Positions 1-5,874 of a DNA stretch of 5,874 nt are shown piece after piece. Numbering within the stretch: position 1 is the first letter of the stretch; the number at the start of each line of letters is the position of its first letter. The position numbers and the translations under genes are program-made. The notes beneath the pieces are model-generated. The model searched no databases and was not told the DNA's origin. It was given only the letters and a program-made list of their open reading frames with translations. Source of the DNA: Moraxellaceae bacterium (lineage in GTDB: Bacteria > Pseudomonadota > Gammaproteobacteria > Pseudomonadales > Ketobacteraceae); NCBI GenBank assembly GCA_002402125.1, contig NVVG01000232.1, forward strand, positions 1 through 5,874. The letters are read 5' to 3'.

Positions 1-562
1 TTGCGCGGATGATTTTGGGCAGTAACCAGATCGCCAGTAGAATAAATAGCGCCAGAAAACAAAGAAACAATACGGGGTTATACAGTGCTGCCCATAACCC
101 TGCAAGCACCAGCAGGTCTTCGCTGATGGAGGCGGTCCAATTGCTAAAGGGTTCGGGCGATGTGTTAATTAACAAGCGTGTGCCCGCTTTTGTCGCATGT
201 GATGTGGCTGCCATGCTGCCACCGAGAATGCCGGCGGCGATTTCAAAGGCCGGCGTGACGTCACCAACACTCGAAGCCGCTAACAACGCCCCAGCCGGGA
301 TACGGATAAAGGTGTGAATGGTGTCCCAGCCGGTATCCACGCCGGGCATCTTATCGGCAAAAAACTCAACGGCGTACATCATGCCGGCGGCAAATATCAC
401 CATCGGGTCGGCTAACACTTCCAAGCCTTGGGGAAGATCAATGTTACCGGTTGAACCCCCGATGCCCAATACCAGTAGCGCGGCGTATAAGTTAATGCCG
501 CTTGCCCAGGAGACCCCCATGGTCAGCGCAATGGTACTGATGAGTGCTTGGTAGTGTTCCAT
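1..562 (-). CDS. DUF4126 family integral membrane protein (partial, C-terminal end off the left edge)
   Basis: The reverse strand is open from an ATG at 562 to the window edge, giving 187 residues without a stop. The protein is very hydrophobic, with likely membrane segments near residues 17-35, 52-68, 86-120 and 148-183. It matches my recollection of the DUF4126 family: an N-terminal SWASGINLYAALLVLG stretch, FFADKMPGVDTGWDTIHTFIRIPAGA around residues 67-92, and a conserved INTSPEPFSNW segment at about 132-142. Family members are about 190-200 residues, so only a few C-terminal residues should be missing. The start is supported by a GAGG ribosome-binding sequence six bases before the ATG. 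The gene begins 19 bases after the selD stop, so the two are probably co-transcribed. The family has no established biochemical role that I know of. A link to selenium use is suggested only by position and is weak. Confidence 0.85.
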   Translation of the reverse strand, partial: MEHYQALISTIALTMGVSWASGINLYAALLVLGIGGSTGNIDLPQGLEVLADPMVIFAAGMMYAVEFFADKMPGVDTGWDTIHTFIRIPAGALLAASSVGDVTPAFEIAAGILGGSMAATSHATKAGTRLLINTSPEPFSNWTASISEDLLVLAGLWAALYNPVLFLCFLALFILLAIWLLPKIIRA

Positions 563-581
563 AGGTTACCTCGTTTATGCG

Positions 582-1655
582 CTAAATTACCGTTACATAG
601 GGCTGTGACGGCTGTTGTGAGTGTTGTTTTGGTGCTCGTTCAAGTAGTTTCCCAATGGGTGTGAGGGTAAACCCTTGCTCCTTCATTAGTGAGAGGAATT
701 CTGCCTCGCCGTCTGGTATTACTGCAACCAGTAAACCACCGCTGGTTTGTGGGTCACATAGAATCTCGATAGCGCTCTGGTTCAGTGCGGCGGCTTTATG
801 GCCATAGCTTTCGAAGTTTCTATGGGTGCCACCAGGAATTGCCCCTAGCGCTTGGTACTGTTTGGCCTCTGGGATGACGGGTATGTCATCTAAGGTGATT
901 TCGGCGTTGACGTTACTGCCTTCACAGACCTCAATTAAATGGCCTAATAAGCCAAACCCGGTCACGTCGGTTAATGCCGTTACTTGAGATAGGGTTGCTA
1001 GTTTATTTCCCACCGTATTGAGCTGACACATGATGTCTGCCGCAAGCCCATCGTGCTCGGGTTGCAGCAATTGTTTTTTCTGCGCGGTGCTGAGAATTCC
1101 CACGCCTAGCGGTTTAGTAAGGTAGAGGTTACAACCCGCACTGGCCTTGTTGTTTTGCTTTAGGTGTTTAATCGCCACAGTACCTGTGACAGCAAGACCG
1201 AAAATCGGTTCCGGAGAATCGATGCTATGGCCACCGGCAAGCGGGATACCCGCATCCGCGCAGGCCTGGCGGCCACCATCAACCACCTGTTGTGCAACTT
1301 CGGCCGATAGCTGATTAATGGGCCAGCCTAAAATGGCTATCGCCATAATAGGGGTGCCGCCCATGGCGTAGATGTCACTGATTGCGTTGGTCGCGGCGAT
1401 GCGGCCAAAGGTGAATGGATCATCGACAATCGGCATGAAAAAATCAGTGGTACTAATGACCGCTTGACCGTTGCCCAAGTCGTATACGGCGGCATCATCT
1501 TTGGATTGATTGCCAACCAGGAGGTTCTTATCTGGAGCAATCGACAGCTTAGATTGTAAAATAACATCAAGCACCTTGGGAGATATTTTACAGCCGCAGC
1601 CGGCGCCATGGCTGTATTCTGTGAGCCGAATAGTGGAGGTGTCCGCTTTGACCAT
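582..1655 (-). CDS. selD: Selenide, water dikinase (selenophosphate synthetase), Cys-type
   Basis: SelD makes selenophosphate from selenide and ATP. This is the selenium donor for selenocysteine-tRNA and for 2-selenouridine in tRNA. The 357-residue product is close to the usual length (E. coli about 347) and aligns end to end with the E. coli protein from memory. Visible motifs are the N-terminal active site HGAGCGCK, with Cys20 and Lys23 corresponding to the essential E. coli Cys17 and Lys20. The nucleotide/metal-binding acidic residues follow in KDDAA (about 52-56), TTDFF (69-73), ATNAISD (88-94) and TDVTGFG (229-235), with LAGGHSI at 139-145 and [10 protein letters not shown] at 300-309. 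The key position is cysteine, not selenocysteine, so no in-frame UGA is needed. The ATG at 1655 is the first in frame after an upstream in-frame stop, and its Shine-Dalgarno sequence is weak. No selA, selB or mnmH (selU) is present in the window, so which selenium pathway it feeds cannot be told here. Confidence 0.97.
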   Translation of the reverse strand: MVKADTSTIRLTEYSHGAGCGCKISPKVLDVILQSKLSIAPDKNLLVGNQSKDDAAVYDLGNGQAVISTTDFFMPIVDDPFTFGRIAATNAISDIYAMGGTPIMAIAILGWPINQLSAEVAQQVVDGGRQACADAGIPLAGGHSIDSPEPIFGLAVTGTVAIKHLKQNNKASAGCNLYLTKPLGVGILSTAQKKQLLQPEHDGLAADIMCQLNTVGNKLATLSQVTALTDVTGFGLLGHLIEVCEGSNVNAEITLDDIPVIPEAKQYQALGAIPGGTHRNFESYGHKAAALNQSAIEILCDPQTSGGLLVAVIPDGEAEFLSLMKEQGFTLTPIGKLLERAPKQHSQQPSQPYVTVI

Positions 1656-1681
1656 GATGTCGAGATGTCCGTTATGTTAGG

Positions 1682-1704
1682 TAAGTAGGGTAAGTAGGGT
1701 AAGT
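1682..1704. repeat. 9-bp tandem repeat (TAAGTAGGG, about 2.5 copies)
   Basis: TAAGTAGGG occurs at 1682-1690 and again at 1691-1699, followed by a partial TAAGT copy at 1700-1704. The array sits in the presumed selD leader, about 27-50 bases before the selD start codon. On the selD mRNA it reads as repeated CCCTACTTA. No function is recognised. It may be a simple slippage product or a protein-binding array. Confidence 0.8.
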
Positions 1705-1742
1705 TTGCTGTAAAAATTGCAGTGGAGTTGCTTGTGATCCTC

Positions 1743-1771
1743 ATTATCCCATATTCCGAGGAATCGGTGAA
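1743..1771 (-). promoter_or_regulatory. Candidate sigma70 promoter for the selD-DUF4126 operon
   Basis: On the reverse strand a -35-like TTCACC (1766-1771, four of six consensus bases) is followed by a 17-base spacer and a -10-like GATAAT (1743-1748, five of six). A TGG directly before the -10 gives an extended -10 element. Transcription would start near 1736, leaving a leader of about 80 bases before selD. The perfect small palindrome ATTCCGAGGAAT (1753-1764) falls inside the spacer and could be an operator. This call is by eye only. Confidence 0.5.
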
Positions 1772-1808
1772 TTTTAAAATAGCTAAGGTTGAGGTAGTGC
1801 TGAAGGGG

Positions 1809-1837
1809 TTGGGTTTTAGAATATTTAGCGGTATTAT
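1809..1837 (+). promoter_or_regulatory. Tentative promoter for the ceramidase-like gene
   Basis: TTGGGT (1809-1814) is followed by 17 bases and TATTAT (1832-1837), matching three and five of six consensus bases. The -10 lies in the first unit of the 15-bp repeat. An alternative reading is TTGGAC (1839-1844) with a 17-base spacer to TATAGG (1862-1867). The region is AT-rich and the two cannot be separated by eye, so only a promoter somewhere in 1809-1867 is suggested. Confidence 0.3.
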
Positions 1838-1865
1838 TTTGGACGGTATTATTTTGAACGGTATA
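1829..1865. repeat. 15-bp tandem repeat (CGGTATTATTTTGRA, about 2.5 copies)
   Basis: Two nearly identical 15-base units lie at 1829-1843 and 1844-1858, differing at one position (GGA versus GAA at the end). A partial third copy, CGGTATA, begins at 1859. Each full unit carries TATTAT, a five-of-six match to a -10 hexamer. The array lies 39-75 bases upstream of the ceramidase-like gene, where its promoter would be expected. Confidence 0.85.
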
Positions 1866-1903
1866 GGGGCGCAAGGTGTGAATTTAGGGTCAGTGAGGAA
1901 TAG

Positions 1904-3982
1904 ATGGCAGTGATAGGGTGGCGGGCGCTAGTAGGGGTGCTGGTATTATTGGGTATAATTTCGGGTGTATTGGTCACTACCATCTGGCCGTTTATTGCCT
2001 ATCCAGTGATGCAGCTACACTTTACCAAGGTGACACCAAAGGTTGCTCAAGATGTTCCTCAAATGATGGCAGGAATAGCTGTTCGTGATATTACAACGCC
2101 GATTGGTATTCCAAAGTTCGGCTACGCCACGTGGGCACGTGAAGCCGATGGTTTTCGCAATAAACTAAAAGCCCGACTTTTCTATATTAAACCTAAGTTA
2201 GGCGAGCCGGTTGCGATTGTACAAGCGGATCTGCCGGTGAGTTCTTTAATTCTACACCAGCGTATTGCAGAGCTAATAGCTTCTAAAACCGACATAGCGT
2301 CGCATAATTTGTCACTTCATGTGACCCATACTCATAGCGGCCCCGGTCATTTTTTATCGAATGATTTCTATAATGCCTTTGGCACCAACAAACCGGGGTT
2401 TGATCCTGACGTGTTTGAGTTTTTGGCGCTACGTATCGCCGATGGACTTATCGAGGCGTATAAAAAACGCCGGCCTGCCAAAATTGCTGTAGGTGTGAAA
2501 AGGGTATATGGCGCTGCTAAAAATCGTTCGATCGGAGCCTACGTCGCGAATAACAATGTTAGCGATAAATCGGAAACCGATGCAGCAGCTGAACAAGCGG
2601 TTAATCCTGTTATGACAATGGTGCGTGTGGATCTACAAAAGGATGATGGCAGTTATGTGCCTGCCGGCGCTTTTACCAGTTTTTCAATTCATGGTACGGG
2701 TATAGCGGCGTTTACTCGCCCATACCACGGGGATGTATGGACCTACTTCGAGCGAGAATTGGAATGGTTTGTAGATGGGCAATATTCCTTGCCCTGGTCA
2801 ATGATACATGGTCCATTTGAAGCTACTCATGGGGACAATCGTCCCAACATTCGTCCAGGTTTGCGCGGTGATCTAGAAACTCGGCGTATCGGTATGTTGC
2901 TTGGAGGCGCGGCTATTACGCTGTTTCAATCGCTTGATGGCACCCTAAAAGATGATGTGACAATAATCTCTGCTATGCGGGTGTTGGACGTGCTCGCTCT
3001 GGATGAAAATGCAGCGTCTGATTTGTGTCCGCGGGCATTGGTCGGTGCTGCACTTGTAGCGGGGGCAAAAGGCGAAGAAGTTTTCCCTATCAGCTACATT
3101 CCACCGTTTAAGGCGGGTTTCCCTGCTGCAGCCCAGTCAGGTGAGTGCCATGGCGAGAAAAACATTATGTTATCAGGGTTACAGGCCTGGGGGCTAGGTC
3201 CAGAAAGGTTCCCGCATATGCTCTCTATTAGCGGCTTTCAAATTGATAATCTTTTGATGATTGGTGTGCCGTTTGAGGTGACCTTTGAATCAGGCAACAG
3301 GATTCGAGCGGCAATTAGTCATGCATTATCCGCAATTGAGTCTTCAGAGCCGCATGCTGCACCACATATTGTGGTTGCCAGTCATACCAATGGATACTTC
3401 GGTTATAGTACAACCAGAGAAGAATACGCTCAGCAATGGTATGAAGGGGGGCACGCAATATATGGCCCTGGTACATCCGCGTTTCTTGCAAAAGAATCGG
3501 CGCGCTTGGCAGCTGATATGATTCGTCAGCCAGGTTTTTCCGATATGCCCGCAGAGTGGACGTTATCACTATCTACCCGAGGCTACTTTCCAGAGCAAAT
3601 GGCGGCGACTGGAGAGCAAAAAGAGTGGACTGCACCAGAATATAACGAGGCAGGTGTTAATCAAGAAGCTTATTGGGCAATGACCTTTTTGGGGGTGAAT
3701 CCTTCAGAAATAGTAGTACATGAACCATTGTTATCGGTTCAGTGGCGGTTGGATGCCTCACATGCTTGGTCTGCCTTGAGTATTAATGGCGTAGAGGTGA
3801 ATGACGCAGGATATGATATGCAGCTGCGGTATCTCGATGATAAGGAAAAGGGAATGTCACGTTATGAGGTACGCTGGTTTAACCCTGGACTTGCTGGGTC
3901 AAAGGGGCTGTTTCGGTTTATGGTACAAGGTAGAGCAGGGTTGCCTCCTTTCTATTCGTCCAGTTTTAGTCAAAACCGGTAG
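1904..3982 (+). CDS. Neutral/alkaline ceramidase-family protein, membrane-anchored, with altered active-site serine motif
   Basis: The 692-residue product starts with one hydrophobic segment (about residues 8-34), read as an uncleaved signal anchor placing the rest in the periplasm or outside. The body resembles neutral/alkaline non-lysosomal ceramidases, zinc amidases that split ceramide into sphingosine and fatty acid. Motifs in order are THTHSGPG (141-148), FSIHGTG (260-266), GDNRPN (310-315), GVPFEVTFESG (454-464) and NGYFGYSTTREEYAQQWYEG (496-515). His142, His263, Glu458 and Tyr501 are the likely counterparts of the four zinc ligands of the Pseudomonas enzyme. Residues from about 547 to 685 fit the C-terminal beta-sandwich domain. 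The family usually has GD-x-S-P-N with a key active-site serine. Here that position is Arg313, so ceramide hydrolysis should not be assumed. GAGGA at 1895-1899, four bases before the ATG, supports the start. It is divergent from selD and upstream of parC, with no pathway link visible. Confidence 0.85.
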   Translation: MAVIGWRALVGVLVLLGIISGVLVTTIWPFIAYPVMQLHFTKVTPKVAQDVPQMMAGIAVRDITTPIGIPKFGYATWAREADGFRNKLKARLFYIKPKLGEPVAIVQADLPVSSLILHQRIAELIASKTDIASHNLSLHVTHTHSGPGHFLSNDFYNAFGTNKPGFDPDVFEFLALRIADGLIEAYKKRRPAKIAVGVKRVYGAAKNRSIGAYVANNNVSDKSETDAAAEQAVNPVMTMVRVDLQKDDGSYVPAGAFTSFSIHGTGIAAFTRPYHGDVWTYFERELEWFVDGQYSLPWSMIHGPFEATHGDNRPNIRPGLRGDLETRRIGMLLGGAAITLFQSLDGTLKDDVTIISAMRVLDVLALDENAASDLCPRALVGAALVAGAKGEEVFPISYIPPFKAGFPAAAQSGECHGEKNIMLSGLQAWGLGPERFPHMLSISGFQIDNLLMIGVPFEVTFESGNRIRAAISHALSAIESSEPHAAPHIVVASHTNGYFGYSTTREEYAQQWYEGGHAIYGPGTSAFLAKESARLAADMIRQPGFSDMPAEWTLSLSTRGYFPEQMAATGEQKEWTAPEYNEAGVNQEAYWAMTFLGVNPSEIVVHEPLLSVQWRLDASHAWSALSINGVEVNDAGYDMQLRYLDDKEKGMSRYEVRWFNPGLAGSKGLFRFMVQGRAGLPPFYSSSFSQNR

Positions 3983-3991
3983 GGTTTATTG

Positions 3992-4087
3992 ATGTTTTAT
4001 GGTGTTGCATCCTGGCTTGGCACAACAACTGAAATTACAATTAAAACTACAACTAGAACTACAACTAGAGCTATAGCAGTCAAATAA
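3992..4087 (+). CDS. Possible small Thr-rich ORF (31 residues), unproven
   Basis: An ATG at 3992, nine bases after the stop of the ceramidase-like gene, opens a 31-codon frame ending in TAA at 4085-4087. AGGG at 3981-3984, seven bases before the ATG, could act as a ribosome-binding site. The product has ten threonines and three isoleucines, and its second half follows a four-residue period (EITI, KTTT, RTTT, RAIA) created by an in-frame 12-bp DNA repeat. The composition recalls amino-acid leader peptides such as ThrL, but the next gene is parC, not a biosynthetic gene. It may equally be a chance frame in repeat DNA. There is no homology support. Confidence 0.15.
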   Translation: MFYGVASWLGTTTEITIKTTTRTTTRAIAVK

Positions 4088-4117
4088 GTTGATTACCGAG
4101 GCTGTTGTGCCATTTTT
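4018..4117 (+). terminator. 10-bp inverted repeat with T-run; possible long-loop terminator
   Basis: TGGCACAACA (4018-4027) and its exact reverse complement TGTTGTGCCA (4103-4112) are 75 bases apart. The right arm is followed directly by TTTTT (4113-4117), as in a rho-independent terminator on the plus strand. This would end transcripts from the ceramidase-like gene before parC. The loop is much longer than usual, so either the loop is folded further or this is not a true terminator. No target-site duplication flanks the arms, which argues against a mobile element. Confidence 0.3.
4031..4078. repeat. Degenerate 12-bp tandem repeat, four units
   Basis: Four consecutive 12-base units can be laid out at 4031-4042, 4043-4054, 4055-4066 and 4067-4078. 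The middle two (AAAACTACAACT and AGAACTACAACT) differ at one base, and the outer two are more diverged. The array lies between the ceramidase-like gene and parC, in the loop of the flanking 10-bp inverted repeat. Confidence 0.7.
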
Positions 4118-4161
4118 ACTTGCTGAGGCTAGTAAATCTCGTAGGCTGGATTAGAATGACC

Positions 4162-4170
4162 TGCTATATT
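4162..4170 (+). promoter_or_regulatory. parC: Candidate extended -10 promoter element for parC
   Basis: TGC followed by TATATT (4165-4170) forms an extended -10 element with five of six consensus bases. The matching -35 position, TAGGCT (4142-4147), is poor, which extended -10 promoters tolerate. Transcription would begin near 4177, leaving a leader of about 34 bases. A second -10-like TAGAAT at 4152-4157 has no reasonable -35. Confidence 0.35.
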
Positions 4171-4210
4171 TCCAACATACATTTCACTATCAATAGAAGA
4201 TTAATAATAT

Positions 4211-5874
4211 ATGTCAGATATGAGTGCTGAGGGAGTCGAACAACTTCCTTTGAAAGAATATACGGAAAAAGCCTATTTGGACTATTCCATGTACGTCATT
4301 CTCGATAGAGCCCTGCCCCATCTTAGTGATGGCCTAAAACCGGTCCAGCGCCGTATTGTTTACGCTATGTCCGAATTAGGCCTAAAAGCCACTGCAAAGT
4401 TTAAAAAGTCTGCCCGAACGGTGGGTGATGTGCTGGGTAAATATCACCCGCATGGCGACTCCGCCTGTTATGAAGCCATGGTGCATATGGCGCAGAATTT
4501 TAGCTACCGCTATCCATTGGTGGATGGCCAAGGCAATTGGGGTGCACCGGATGATCCTAAGTCCTTTGCGGCCATGCGTTATACGGAATCGAAGCTCACC
4601 AAATACGCGGAACTATTATTGCGCGAGTTGGGCCAAGGCACGGTCGATTGGCAACCCAATTTCGATGCCTCATTAAATGAACCCAAGGATCTGCCGGCGC
4701 GGTTACCGAACGTATTGTTAAATGGCTCCATGGGGATTGCGGTAGGCATGTCGACAGATATCCCACCGCATAATCTTCGAGAAGTGACCAGTGCTTGTAT
4801 TAAGTTGTTAGAAGACCCAGGTTGTTCGCTGGATGATCTGTGTGAGTTGGTACAGGGGCCGGACTATCCGACAGAAGCAGAAATCATTACCCCTAAAAAC
4901 GATATCATCAAGATGTACGCCACCGGTAAAGGTAGCATGAGAATGCGTGCGGTGTATTTGGAAGAAGCAGGTGATATCGTGGTGACGGCGTTGCCGCACC
5001 AGGCCTCTGGTGCGAAGGTGCTAGAACAAATAGCAGCGCAGATGAACGCGAAAAAATTGCCAATGGTGGCTGATTTACGCGATGAATCTGATCATGAGAA
5101 CCCAACCCGATTGGTCATTGTGCCTCGCTCCAATCGAGTGGATCTAGATGGTCTGATGGCGCATTTGTTTGCTACTACCGATTTAGAGAAAACCTATCGG
5201 GTTAATCTCAATATGATAGGTACCAATGGTCGCCCAGCGGTCAAGGGTCTCTACGATATTCTGAGTGAGTGGTTGGAGTTCCGAATAACCACGGTGACCC
5301 GTCGTTTACAGTACCGTTTAGATAAGGTATTGGAGCGGCTGCATAAATTAGAAGGTTTGTTGATTGCGTATCTAAATATCGATGAAGTAATCCACATCAT
5401 TCGTACCGAAGAACACCCCAAACCTGCGTTGATGGAACGCTTTGCAATATCTGACTTGCAAGCCGAAGCCATTCTTGATTTAAAACTACGAAACCTAGCC
5501 AAGCTAGAGGAAATGAAGATTCGTGGTGAGCAAGCAGAGCTGGAAAAAGAACGTAAAGGCCTAGAAAAAACCTTAGGTTCACATGCGCGATTAAAGAAGT
5601 TAATAGTAAAAGAATTGACTGAAGACATGGAGTTGTTCGGCGATGACCGACGTTCGCCCATTGTGCAACGCGCAGAGGCGCAAGCCATGAGTGAGACCGA
5701 TCTGGTTTCTGCCGATCCGGTAACCGTGGTGGTGTCGACCAAAGGTTGGGCACGAGCAGCGAAAGGGCACGACATAGATCCAACGGCACTGAGCTATAAG
5801 TCCGGTGATGAGTATAAAGCCTCGGCCTTAGGCAAGAGCAATCAGCCGGTTATCTTTATTGATAGTACCGGCCG
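4211..5874 (+). CDS. parC: DNA topoisomerase IV subunit A (partial, C-terminal end off the right edge)
   Basis: ParC is the DNA-cleaving subunit of topoisomerase IV. With ParE it decatenates daughter chromosomes and removes supercoils in the cytoplasm. The frame gives 554 complete codons, and E. coli ParC has about 752, so roughly 200 residues are missing. Nearly every block matches the E. coli protein from memory. The catalytic tyrosine is Tyr124 in AAMRYTES (E. coli Tyr120). The winged-helix region holds [15 protein letters not shown], in which Ser84 and Glu88 correspond to E. coli Ser80 and Glu84. Both are wild type, so no quinolone-resistance change is seen there. The coiled-coil arm runs from about residue 357 to 480, and the C-terminal beta-pinwheel begins near 497. 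It is ParC rather than GyrA by its [19 protein letters not shown] and start MSDM sequence. The start at 4211 has a weak AGAAGA ten bases upstream. A second in-frame ATG at 4220 is possible but has no ribosome-binding site. Confidence 0.97.
   Translation, partial: MSDMSAEGVEQLPLKEYTEKAYLDYSMYVILDRALPHLSDGLKPVQRRIVYAMSELGLKATAKFKKSARTVGDVLGKYHPHGDSACYEAMVHMAQNFSYRYPLVDGQGNWGAPDDPKSFAAMRYTESKLTKYAELLLRELGQGTVDWQPNFDASLNEPKDLPARLPNVLLNGSMGIAVGMSTDIPPHNLREVTSACIKLLEDPGCSLDDLCELVQGPDYPTEAEIITPKNDIIKMYATGKGSMRMRAVYLEEAGDIVVTALPHQASGAKVLEQIAAQMNAKKLPMVADLRDESDHENPTRLVIVPRSNRVDLDGLMAHLFATTDLEKTYRVNLNMIGTNGRPAVKGLYDILSEWLEFRITTVTRRLQYRLDKVLERLHKLEGLLIAYLNIDEVIHIIRTEEHPKPALMERFAISDLQAEAILDLKLRNLAKLEEMKIRGEQAELEKERKGLEKTLGSHARLKKLIVKELTEDMELFGDDRRSPIVQRAEAQAMSETDLVSADPVTVVVSTKGWARAAKGHDIDPTALSYKSGDEYKASALGKSNQPVIFIDSTG

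Noticed and set aside
9..554. Two plus-strand open frames of 102 and 78 codons
   Set aside because: They are antisense to the clearly recognisable DUF4126 gene and have no family resemblance.
1587..1601. Selenocysteine (UGA) codon in the SelD active site
   Set aside because: The active-site codons encode cysteine and there is no in-frame UGA, so this is a Cys-type SelD.
1337..1744. 135-codon minus-strand frame overlapping selD
   Set aside because: It is an out-of-frame shadow of selD extended into repeat DNA, and its sequence is not protein-like.
1677..1913. Two opposed small frames in the selD/ceramidase intergenic region (63 codons plus strand from GTG, 65 codons minus strand)
   Set aside because: Both mostly translate AT-rich repeat and promoter sequence. 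The plus-strand frame overlaps the start of the next gene and lacks a convincing ribosome-binding site.
3285..3992. Small frames on both strands within the ceramidase-like gene
   Set aside because: They lie inside a long, family-supported coding frame and are shadows.
4018..4112. A miniature inverted-repeat transposable element bounded by TGGCACAACA arms
   Set aside because: No target-site duplication is seen, the arms are only ten bases and no second copy exists in the window. A terminator or other hairpin is at least as likely.
4442..4475. Fluoroquinolone-resistance mutation in parC
   Set aside because: The positions equivalent to E. coli Ser80 and Glu84 are Ser and Glu, the susceptible residues.
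4425..5789. Frames of up to 174 codons overlapping parC on both strands
   Set aside because: The parC frame is unambiguous through the whole stretch, and these are shadows with arginine/serine-rich antisense composition.

Overview
The window looks like an ordinary chromosomal segment of a gammaproteobacterium. The ParC N-terminal region and SelD both read very close to the Escherichia coli proteins as I remember them. The combination with a membrane DUF4126 protein and a ceramidase-like enzyme would suit a marine or environmental lineage, but that placement is inference. I see no insertion sequence, phage, tRNA, rRNA or CRISPR array.

Left part (1-1655, minus strand): selD (selenophosphate synthetase, Cys-type active site) lies upstream of a DUF4126 membrane-protein gene that runs off the left edge. 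The genes are 19 bases apart and probably form one operon. A good sigma70-like promoter for selD, with a small palindrome in its spacer, lies at 1743-1771.

Divergent intergenic region (1656-1903): it separates selD from the rightward genes. It holds the selD promoter, a 9-bp tandem repeat in the selD leader, and a 15-bp tandem repeat just upstream of the next gene that duplicates a -10-like TATTAT.

Middle (1904-3982, plus strand): a 692-residue, membrane-anchored member of the neutral/alkaline ceramidase family. The metal-binding motifs are present, but the usual active-site serine motif (GD-x-S-P-N) reads GDNRPN, so its substrate and activity are uncertain.

Intergenic region 3983-4210: it contains a small threonine-rich open frame built from 12-bp repeats, a 10-bp perfect inverted repeat whose right arm is followed by a short T-run, and a candidate extended -10 promoter for parC.

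Right part (4211 to end, plus strand): parC, DNA topoisomerase IV subunit A, with 554 codons present and the C-terminal part beyond the right edge.

The three blocks (selenium metabolism, lipid amidase-like enzyme, chromosome decatenation) have no evident shared pathway. I did not find a clear undescribed system. The most notable points are the altered active site of the ceramidase-like protein and the repeat-built Thr-rich mini-ORF with its hairpin arms.
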